Program-made: the position numbers and the translations under genes
Notes under the pieces: model-generated
Told to the model about the DNA's origin: nothing
What the model saw: only the letters and a program-made list of their open reading frames with translations
Databases searched by the model: none
Source: Flaccisagitta enflata
Taxonomy: Eukaryota; Chaetognatha; Sagittoidea; Aphragmophora
Direction: 5' to 3'
NCBI GenBank assembly: GCA_965153355.1
Contig: OZ231127.1
Location: forward strand, 92,070,001-92,134,000
Length of the DNA stretch: 64,000 nucleotides
Part shown: positions 54,453 to 64,000 of the stretch, piece by piece
How the letters are laid out: each line of letters opens with the position of its first letter
Numbering within the stretch: the first letter of the stretch is position 1

Positions 54453-54560
54453 TTAGTTTTTAGGTGGATGATTTCGTCCGGTATGTTTAAATGCGCGATA
54501 CGGAATGGAATAACCACTGCCTACATCTGTCTCTAACATCGGACCATCGACTTCACCAAC
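54453..54560 (-). CDS. Candidate terminal exon
   Basis: On the minus strand a frame reads VDGPMLETDVGSGYSIPYRA, then FKHTGRNHPPKN and TAA at 54455-54453. Codons are mixed and the peptide looks natural; an AG near 54560 (GTTGGTGAAG) could be the acceptor, or the frame may begin farther upstream (CINQNCVGE). The MITE-like element begins 35 bp upstream. No domain recognised. Confidence 0.3.
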   Translation of the reverse strand, partial: VGEVDGPMLETDVGSGYSIPYRAFKHTGRNHPPKN

Positions 54561-54594
54561 ACAGTTTTGATTTATGCAGGCGTGTTTAAAGTGG

Positions 54595-54818
54595 AGCATC
54601 CCCCCCCCCGTGGGGGGGGAAATAAAATCAAAAGGTGTGAAGATGGGGAAAAAAAAGCATAAGCTAAAAAAGAAAAAGAGAATTTTTGAAGATTTAATAC
54701 TTTTGATAATTCTAAATGGTAGTATCTGATCACTACAACACATTTAAACACTATTTAAATCAAAGCCAGGGGGGGGGGAAATAAAATCAAAAGCCGCTCA
54801 ATTATATACACCCCTGGA
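54595..54818. mobile_element. MITE-like element, second copy of 14601
   Basis: GCATCCCCCCCCCGTGGGGG, GGGAAATAAAATCAAAAGGT, GATTTAATACTTTTGATAAT, AGCCAGGGGGGGGGGAAATAAAATCAAAAG and CAATTATATACACCCCTGG. G-run plus AAATAAAATCAAAA occurs near both ends in direct orientation. Confidence 0.5.
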
Positions 54819-55145
54819 TTTATGAGATCAAATGAAGTATACAAATTATATTAAGAACTTGTAGAATCTAATAGAAAGCAAAGCACCGGATGCATTTAAA
54901 TGTTAAATTCTCAGATTTGCCCATATTTGTCTATTGAGTTTCTTAGGTAAGTTCAATTGTTCCAATGGTTGATTAAAGACGTACCACAGACGTTGGCGTC
55001 GGCGAGAAACCAAATTCTTAATTAATTTCTAAGAGATTTTTGAAACTTTGAAACTCTTATCAAAAATTAAAATTTCTAAATCTTTCTCTAAATTTTAAAT
55101 GGTTTCTTCGTTTGCGTTTTTGCGTAACCAAAGACCAACCACCAG
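54819..55145. other. AT-rich DNA
   Basis: No supported exon. Confidence 0.35.
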
Positions 55146-55195
55146 ATGGGGGACAGACTCACCGCGGAATTGGATTCTGGATACGAGAATGATCG

Positions 55196-55259
<64 letters not shown>

Positions 55260-55318
55260 GCTGTTGCTGTTGTTGTTGTTGTTGTTGTTGTTGTTGTCGT
55301 TGTTGTCGTTGTTGTTAT
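55196..55318 (+). repeat. (TTG)n array with CTG and TCG variants
   Basis: About 40 units. It lies in a frame open from ATG 55146 (MGDRLTAELDSGYENDR) to NATNRLNVTKLSILKLMLQI on the other side; both flanks look protein-like in the same plus frame, but the minus strand also has a donor-like GCG|GTGAGT at about 55160. Whether this is an exon invaded by the repeat is unresolved. Confidence 0.9.
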
Positions 55319-55402
55319 TTTTCCACAACCCGTCAATGCCACAAATCGACTTAACGTAACGAAACTCAGCATTTTGAAATTGATGCTACAAATCTGTAAC
55401 GC

Positions 55403-55512
55403 GAGGGTAGAGAGAATAGAGAGGGTAGAGGGAAGAGGGTAGAGGGAAGAGGAAAGAGGGAAGAGGGAAGAGGAAAGAGGGTAGAGGGTATAGAGGGTAG
55501 AGAGTTGACAAT
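55403..55512 (+). repeat. AGAGGGTAGAGGGAAG minisatellite
   Basis: 7-bp GAGGGWA units, purine-rich. Confidence 0.9.
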
Positions 55513-55676
55513 TGATGGATTTCAAGATACTAATCTCATGCAAAAGAAGAATGATCAAATCCCTCGCATAGTTTATCTCTGTTTCTCTGTCTCTTTTTAA
55601 GTTTTGTTTCCTCGCGCTCTTTCTCTTGTTCTTCCGCTTACAAATCCTTCTCTAAATCTGTTTCTGTTTCTGTGTC

Positions 55677-56045
<369 letters not shown>

Positions 56046-56280
56046 TTTTTTGAGAAAATAGTGGAATTCTTGTGAAGGTCAAACAAACTAGTGAAAAATA
56101 AAAGTAGGGGAGAAGAAGAGGATAAGGTAAGGTGAATGAGGAGGATGAGGAGAGATCGATTTTTTAGGAAGTGCAGAAAAAAAGTGAAGAAGAAGAGGAT
56201 GAGGTCTGGAAGATGAAGAGGATGAGGAGGAGAAAAGATCGATTTTCCCTCAGATCTAATCCTGGGTCAGTACACTCAAG

Positions 56281-56706
<426 letters not shown>

Positions 56707-57370
56707 GGGACAAACACAGACAAAAAGACTTACCTAAAGAAGCAAAGATAAAAAATATATATAAAAAAAATATTGATAGATATACCGGGTCGACTTAAAA
56801 AAAGTAGCTCTGTATCTGAATAAAAGAAAAACTGTTTATAACTACTTATTATGTGAATATTTGAAATGATGAATCTCTGAATTTGTACATACGATCAAAA
56901 TATACAAATTCAAATTATGTATGATAAACCAAAATATTTTTTTCTGAGCATTATTGCTTGTTTTTAACTAAAAACAATACATGATTATTATTAGTGTTTT
57001 AGCTACACATTTAGTTTTTCACATAAAAAGTTTTGGTTTTTATGGTTTCCCAAGACCCACTTTTATTCAACTATCTTCATTCAAAAGTAAATTCTGTTAA
57101 AATCATTGATTTTAATCAAATTTAAGCAAAATTCTTTAAGTGGTCCATAATTCAATTTAATTTAAAAAAAAAAAAAAAAACATTGATCCTGCTAAAAAAT
57201 GTGCATAATGGAATATGTGGGCGACGATCATATCTAGATAGCTAAAAAAAAATTTTTTATTTAGGAGAAATTTTAAAAATGATACTAAGAAGATTAAAAG
57301 CTACCTTTTTAAAGACCACCCGTTATGAAAGTTAAATAAATATTCACAATTTTTTTTTGATCAAGCATAT
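56707..57370. other. Very AT-rich DNA, no gene seen
   Basis: Poly-A run at 57162-57180; many AAAATTT words. Confidence 0.45.
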
Positions 57371-58764
57371 AACAAGGCCAACACCTATAAGTCGCGTGCA
57401 AGACAAAAATAACTGAACTGACCTGACTCCTTATTGTATCTTTCTATCGAAAATCAGTCTTAAATCAGACCCAAACCAGACCCAAACCAGACTCAAGCCA
57501 GACTCAAACCAGACTCAAACCAGACATAAACCAGACTTAAACCAGACTCAAACCAGACTCAAACCAGACTCAAACCAGACTTAAACCAGACTTAAAACAA
57601 ACTTAAACCAGACTTAAACCAGACTTAAACCAGACTTAAACCAGACATAACCCAGACTTAAACCAGACTTAAACCAGACCCAAACCAGCAGACTTAAACC
57701 AGCAGACTTAAACCAGCAGACTTAAACCAGCAGACTTAAACCAGCAGACTTAAACCAGCAGACTTAAACCAGACTTAAACCAGCAGACTTAAACCAGACT
57801 TAAACCCAGACTTAAACCAGACTTAAACCAGACTTAAACCAGACTTAAACCAGACTTAAACCAGACTTAAACCAGACTTAAACCAGCTGACTTCAACCAT
57901 CAGACTTATGCCAGACTTAAACCAGCGGACTTAAACCAGCGGACCTAAACCAGCAGACTTAAACCTGCAGACTTAAACCAGCGGATTTAAACCAGCCAAC
58001 TTAAACCTGCCAACTTAAACCAGCCGACTTAAACTAGCCGACTTAAACCAGCCGACCTAAACCAGCCAACTTTAACCAGCCAACTTAAACTGGCAGACTT
58101 AACCAGCAGACCTAAACCAGCAGACCTAAACCAAACAATATATATATAGACAATATATAGACAATGCAAAAATGCAAAGTGACCAAAATAACCAAAAATG
58201 AACAAAATGACCAAAAATGACCAAAAAAGACCAAAACTGACCAAAATGACCAAAAATGACCAAAAATGACCAAAAATGACCAAAAATGACCAAAATGACC
58301 AAAAATGATTAAAAATGACCAAAAATGACCAAAAATAATCAAAAATGACCAAAATGACCAAAAATGACATAAAAATTACCAAAAATGACCAAAATGACCA
58401 AAAATGACCAAAAATAAGCAAAAATGACCAAAATGACCAAAATGACCAAAATGACCAAAAATGACCAAAAATGACCAGAAATGACCAAAAATGACCAAAA
58501 ATGACCAAAATGACCAAAATGACCAAAATGATCAAAATGACCAAAATGACCAAAAATGACCAAAAATGACCAAAAATGATAAAAAATGACCAAAAACAAC
58601 CAATAATTCTCAAAAACACCAAAAAAATGATTCAAAATAACTCCAGACAACCCAAAATGACAAAAATCGACGCAAAAAAGCAAAGTGTTACGGACGGACG
58701 GACCGACCGACGGACGGACGGACCGACGGAGTGGGTTGTAGAGTCGCGTGCACGCGACTAAAAA
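57371..58764 (+). mobile_element. HINE-like element with 1.2-kb minisatellite core
   Basis: AACAAGGCCAACACCTATAA-GTCGCGTGCAAGAC. Cores: ACTTAAACCAG 11-mer (57465-57690), CAGCAGACTTAAAC 14-mer (57685-58130), AAAATGACCA (58170-58600). End: GACGGACGGACCGACC, GTGGGTTGTAGAGTCGCGTGCACGCGACTAAAAA with the perfect palindrome. Same core order as 28891-30694 but different copy numbers. Confidence 0.8.
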
Positions 58765-58839
58765 ATGAGTTAAAGCCTCAACTATTTAAGATTCAACAAA
58801 GATTTTTTACTAAGTGAATTGAAATATTGTTACGTGTTG

Positions 58840-59131
<292 letters not shown>

Positions 59132-59219
59132 CGGGGTTGCTCTTGAAATGTCGTTGATTTCCATGGTGGGTAGTTGAGCGTGGATGGTACGCTCCCTGGG
59201 GTCGCCTTGTGTCTTTGTC

Positions 59220-59221
<2 letters not shown>

Positions 59222-59266
<45 letters not shown>
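59222..59266 (+). repeat. (CT)n array
   Basis: Short pure CT. Confidence 0.9.
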
Positions 59267-59267
<1 letters not shown>

Positions 59268-59639
59268 GCAAAGAGATATTGTAACCCCGGGTTACTTGTT
59301 GGTTCAATGGTTCATTTTACGTTTGACCATTTGCGTGCGTCCATGCGTGTCTTTGTCTTTGTCTCGGTCTCTCTCTTCCTATTTGTCTCTTTGTTATAAA
59401 ACATTAAAGTCGGTCTTGAATGCGCTTCGCGTGATTTTTAGCGTCACGTGACTTTGATTTTGACTTGAAGAATGAACAAGTGGCGTTCGCCATAATGTGT
59501 TCCACGATAACTTGATTGAGCATGAATAATAATATAATAATTCTAAGGAGTCATCCAATACTACTGTTCATAGAAACTGTGTTACATACTGAGCCGCCTG
59601 TAGGCGGCCCATATAACTACTCAAGTCTTCGTTGGGACC

Positions 59640-59812
59640 ATGGGCTTATAAACTGTGCAGGCTTATAACCGCAGGGCTTGAAACCGCGAGGCTTACAACC
59701 GCGGGGCGTATAACCACAGGGTTTATGACCACAGGATTCCTAACCATGGGGCTTATAACTGCAGGGCTCATGACCGCAGGGCTTATAACCCCGGGGCTCA
59801 TAAACTGGGGTG
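59640..59812 (+). repeat. 18-bp minisatellite GGCTTATAACCGCAGG
   Basis: About nine units; A/C and position changes, with GGGCTCATGACCGCAGG variants. Abuts the 30-bp array. Confidence 0.85.
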
Positions 59813-61443
59813 TGTGACACACATTTACAGAAATCTGGGCTGTGTGGCACACATTTGGAGAAAACTGGGCTTTGTGACACACATTTGGAGAAAACTTGGC
59901 TGTGTGACACCCAAAGGGTGAAAACTGGGTTGAGTGACACACAATGGAGAAAACTGAGCTGTGTGACACACATTTGGAGAAAAATAGGCGGCGACACACA
60001 TTTAGAGAAAACTTGGCTGTGTGACACACATTTTGAGAAAACTGGGTTGTGTGACACACAATGGAGAAAACTAGGCTGCGTTACACACATTCAGAGAAAA
60101 CAAGGCTGTATAACACACATTTAGAGAAAATTAGGCTGTGTGAGACACATTTGGAGAAAACTGGGCTGTGTGACACACATTTGCAAAAAACTAGGTTGTG
60201 TGACACACAATGGAGAAAACTAAGCTGTGTGACACACATTTGGAGAAAACTGGGCTGTGTGACACACATTTGTAAAAAACTGGGTTGCGTCACACACAAT
60301 GGAGAAAACTAGGTTGCGTGACACACATTTGGAGAAATTTGGACTGTGTGACACACATACAGAGAAAACTAGGTTGTGTGACAAACAAAGGAGAAAACTT
60401 GGCTGTGTGACACACATTTGGAGAAAACTGGACTGGAAAACTGGACTGTGTGACACACATTCAGAGAAAACTGGGTTGTGTGACACACATTCAGATAAAT
60501 TGGGCTAGAGACACACAATAAAGAAAACTGGGCTGTGTGACACACATTTGGAGAAAACTGACTGTGTGACACGCATTTGGAGAAAACTGGACTGTGTGAC
60601 ACATATTATGGAAGAAACTGCTGTGTGACACACAATGGAGAAAACTGGGCTGTGTGACAGCCATTACCTTGAGAAACCTGACCGTGTGACACAAGCCATT
60701 TGAGAAAACTGAGTCAGTGACACACAAAGAGAAAGCTAGGCTGTATGACACACATTTGAGAAAACTGACTGTGACACACATTCGAAGAAAACTGCTATGT
60801 GACACACAATGGAGAAAACTGGGCTGTGTGGTACACATTTGGAGTAAACTGGACCGTGTGACCGCATTCTGAGAAAACTCGGTTGTGTGACACACATTAG
60901 GAGAAAACTGGATTGTGTGACACACAATAGAGATAACTGGGCTGTGTGACAATAAAGCCATTTGAGAAATTGGACTAAAGTGCAGACACACATTCGAAGA
61001 AACTGAGCAGTGACACACCAAATGGAGAAAACTGGGCTGTGTGACACACATTTGAGAAACCTGGACTGTGACACACATTCGGAGTAGAAAACTGCCAGGT
61101 GTGACACACAATGAAGAAAAAAAACTAGGCTGTGTGACAATAACATTTGAAAAACTGACTGTGTGACACACATTCGGAGAAAACTGCTGTGTGGACACAA
61201 ATGGAGAAACTGGGCTGTGTGACACACATTTGGAGATACTGGACTGAGTGACACACACCTCGGAGAGAACTGCCAGTGGGGACACACATTTGAGAAAACT
61301 GGGTTGTGTGACACACAATGGAGTTTCATCTGGCCGTGTGACACAGCCATCTGAGTAAACTGACCTCTATGTGACACACATTCGGAGTAGTAACTGCTTT
61401 GTGACACAAATAACAGAGAAAACTGGGCTGTGTGACACAGCCA
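59813..61443 (+). repeat. 30-bp minisatellite, about 1.6 kb
   Basis: Unit GTGTGACACACATTTGGAGA-AAACTGGGCT; some 53 units. The first 20 are clean; past about 60600 indels of 1-3 bp accumulate and the phase drifts. In-phase units would give a decapeptide repeat on either strand, but frame is not kept, so it is not coding. GTGTGACACAC is self-complementary (GTGTG/CACAC). Confidence 0.9.
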
Positions 61444-61461
61444 CTTCGCACAACTATTTTG

Positions 61462-61545
61462 CTGGGAATTGGCTTCACATTTATCTCATTATTATGTTTT
61501 CATTTGTTATAACAGGCAAATGCGCTCCAACATGTCACAAGCAAC
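61462..61545 (+). repeat. Detached copy of the 99-bp acceptor unit
   Basis: GCTGGGAATTGGCTTCACAT, ATCTCATTATTATGTTTTCA, TAACAGGCAAATGCGCTCCAACATGTC matches 62850-63130. It lies immediately after the 30-bp array and diverges after ACATGTCACAAGC. Confidence 0.75.
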
Positions 61546-62339
61546 GGATTGCGTAGAAAATTCGGAAACCCGTTTTTTGTGACGTTTTGCTATTCCCCAA
61601 TAGCATCAAAGACACTATTGTTACAATTTTTGCATATAACGACTTCGTTTCTGGTCGTTACGGTCTATTTAAAGCTACAAAAGCTATAAAGCTATATACA
61701 AAGCTGTATATAAAGCTGTATATAAAGCTATCAAAAATTATGAAAAGCTATCAAAAGCTATTTACAACTATTTGAAGCTATTTGAAGCTAATCAAAGCTA
61801 TTCAAAGCTAGTCAATAAACAAAAAACGAAATGTCTGTGTCTGTCTGTTTATCTGTCTGTCTGTTTATCTGTCTGTCTCTCTGTCAGTCTGTCTGTCTCA
61901 CTGTATCTCTGTAGTTATCTCTCTATGAGAGACTGAGACCAAAACCGAGAGTATCGTTTCAGCATTTATGTTACGTTGATGTTATCTAATCTCATGTTAA
62001 ACATGTTGGAGAATGATTGATCATTTTCAAACTTTGGTTATTTTCTATCAAAACATTCATGATAAAAAGAAGGTATAGTTGCTAAAATGTAAAAATTCTA
62101 ATGAATAAATAATTAAAGTATATTAAACTAGAATATAAATATGAAACCTTAAATATTAAAGGTTAAAAAAAGAGAAAAAAAAACTGTGTATCAAAAATTA
62201 AAAGTAGAAAAATTAAAAAGAAAAAAGTCAAAAATTAAAAGTAGAAAAATTAAAAAGAAAAAAGTCAAAAAGTAAAAAAAAGATGAAAAAAATACGGAAA
62301 ACTCAAAAATAAAAAAATGAAAAAAAAATAAGGAATAAG
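61546..62339. other. AT-rich DNA with AAAGCTAT and AAAATTAAAAG runs
   Basis: AAGCTAT units (61680-61815), CTGT units (61830-61900) and AAAAATTAAAAGTAGAAAAA duplicated at 62195-62260. No gene seen. Confidence 0.5.
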
Positions 62340-62492
62340 GGATACACACTAGACCATTTGGGCAGGAGCAGTAAGGTCCAAAAATAAAAATCATAAAAAA
62401 AGTAAAGTGACTGACCGACCAACCGACCAACCAATCAACCGACCGACCGACAGACAAAGCGGGTTGTAGAGTCGCTTGCACACAACTAAAAA
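62340..62492 (+). mobile_element. HINE-like copy, 5' truncated
   Basis: GGATACACACTAGACCATTT, GGGCAGGAGCAGTAAGG, ATCATAAAAAAAGTAAAGTG, (GACCAACC)n, AAAGCGGGTTGTAGAGTCGCTTGCACACAACTAAAAA; the hairpin has decayed. Confidence 0.65.
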
Positions 62493-62825
62493 TGAAAAAT
62501 AAAAATTGAAAAAAGAAAAGTGAAAAACGAAAAGTAAAAATTGAAAAGTAAAAAGTAAAAAATAGAAATTTAAAAATGTAGAATAAAAAATAAAAAACGA
62601 AAATGAAAAATGATCGCAAAAAATTCATAATGAGTAAAAAAGATGGACAAATGATCACAAAAATCCATATTGAGTAAAAAAGACGGACAAAAAAAGTGAC
62701 AGCAATGACAACAATAATAACGCCTCAAATAACGCCATATGGACGCCAAAATGGCGTTACGTTGCCATGGCGAATACTGGAAATGGCGTTACGACAAAAG
62801 TCGGTATGCAATGGGTTGGTCACAA

Positions 62826-63100
62826 GTGGCGAGACTGGATTTATTCTGCTGGGAATTTGCCTCACATTTATCTCATTATTATGCTTTCACTGATTGTTAC
62901 AGGCAAATGCGCTCCAACATGTCGCGAGTGGCGAGACTTGATTCATTCTGCTGGGAATTGGCTTCACATTGATCTCATTATTATGCTATTTGTTATTACA
63001 GGCAAATGCGCTCCAACATGTCGCGAGTGGCGAGACTTGATTCATTCTGCTGGGAATTGGCTTCACATTGATCTCATTATTATGCTATTTGTTATTACAG
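62826..63100 (+). repeat. 99-bp tandem repeat carrying splice acceptors
   Basis: Units starting at 62903 and 63002 appear identical; a diverged partial precedes (62826-62902) and the candidate exon begins as the next unit at 63101. Each unit holds about 60 bp of exon start (GCAAATGCGCTCCAACATGT..) and about 39 bp of intron end (CTCATTATTATGCTATTTGTTATTACAG). Because 99 is a multiple of three, the frame is open through all units. Confidence 0.85.
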
Positions 63101-63284
63101 GCAAATGCGCTCCAACATGTCGCGAGTGGCGAGACTTGATTTATTCCGCCGGCAATTGGCCTCACATTCATTTGGCCGACTTCAGCATTTGTCGTGGAAT
63201 CGTGTCGAGTTATTTCGGCAACACTTCCGGTGGACACACGCCCAGATCCTGTCATCACACCAGCTGCCAAACTGTCGCTCACAG
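63101..63284 (+). CDS. Candidate exon, cysteine-rich extracellular segment
   Basis: Acceptor TTGTTATTACAG|GC and donor GCTCACAG|GTAGTT bound 184 bp, phase 1 in and phase 2 out. The peptide starts KCAPTCREWRDLIYSAGNWP and ends with RSCHHTSCQTVAH; five cysteines in 60 residues suggest a disulphide-bonded extracellular module, but I do not recognise the family. An N-x-S/T site (NTS) is present. Three equivalent acceptors lie upstream at 62902, 63001 and 61514, so alternative start points are possible. Confidence 0.45.
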
Positions 63285-63864
<580 letters not shown>

Positions 63865-64000
63865 GAAATCAATGTAATCAACGTCCCTTGCACTTTTTTC
63901 ACATAAGGCGTATGGCGGACTATTTGGAGTTTCTGACACGACGTATCCGCCCATGTCCAAAAACAGTCGCTTTTGATCTCGATATCTACAGTTGGAACTT

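Noticed and set aside
59813-61443. Decapeptide repeat protein (CDTHLEKTG-like) on either strand
   Set aside because: Indels shift the frame repeatedly and both strands are equally open; behaves as a minisatellite.

Overview
The window is nuclear DNA of an animal, most likely an invertebrate. It has long introns with GT..AG splice signals, candidate exons far apart, very many long dinucleotide to tetranucleotide repeats, tRNA-derived and TA-flanked inverted-repeat elements, and no operons, rRNA or CRISPR. The commonest mobile family has the layout of the bivalve 'pearl' and Drosophila DINE-1 elements (non-autonomous Helitron/Helentron relatives): conserved ends, a variable tandem-repeat core and a 3' hairpin. 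That hints at a mollusc-like or other spiralian genome, but I cannot name a species.

Coding content is sparse. The best case is a plus-strand gene spread over about 26 kb: a signal-peptide exon (2440-2596), an immunoglobulin-like exon (6407-6709), short exons at 7290-7370, 11353-11496 and 23140-23263, and a last exon with a stop (28600-28709). Splice phases agree from 6407 through to the stop. At least one exon between 2597 and 6406 is missing from my model, and I found no transmembrane exon. Weaker candidates are a small secreted-protein model at 37024-38366 (+), minus-strand terminal exons near 20.6, 41.2, 45.4 and 54.5 kb, a valine-rich or mucin-like frame at 51.5 kb, and a cysteine-rich exon at 63101-63284 whose acceptor region is repeated in 99-bp units.

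By region: 0-6 kb holds HINE-like elements, CTGT/CT, GT and TTG arrays and the signal-peptide exon. 6-12 kb holds a tRNA-derived element, Ig-type exons and GT arrays. 12-28 kb is dominated by a second 'clamp' family (GGGCAGCGGCCCC ends, 19-21-bp cores), an inverted repeat pair (16 and 23.5 kb), a TA-flanked MITE and very long CT arrays. 28-40 kb has a 1.8-kb HINE with minisatellite core, a 38-bp perfect palindrome and a 509-bp fold-back MITE carrying a tRNA-like sequence. 40-53 kb has a 300-bp GA array, a clamp element nested in a HINE-like element and a 485-bp TTG array. 53-64 kb has a 1.4-kb HINE, an inverted pair of GT/TATTG units, a 1.6-kb 30-bp minisatellite and the 99-bp acceptor repeat.

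The most unusual signal is the interspersed family ending in ...GTCGCGTGCACGCGAC-TAAAAA. Its 3' hairpin is matched by an inverted copy near the 5' end, and sub-families replace both arms with different but still matching sequences. This looks like compensatory change preserving a structure needed for transposition. All calls rest on reading the sequence; no search or alignment was run.
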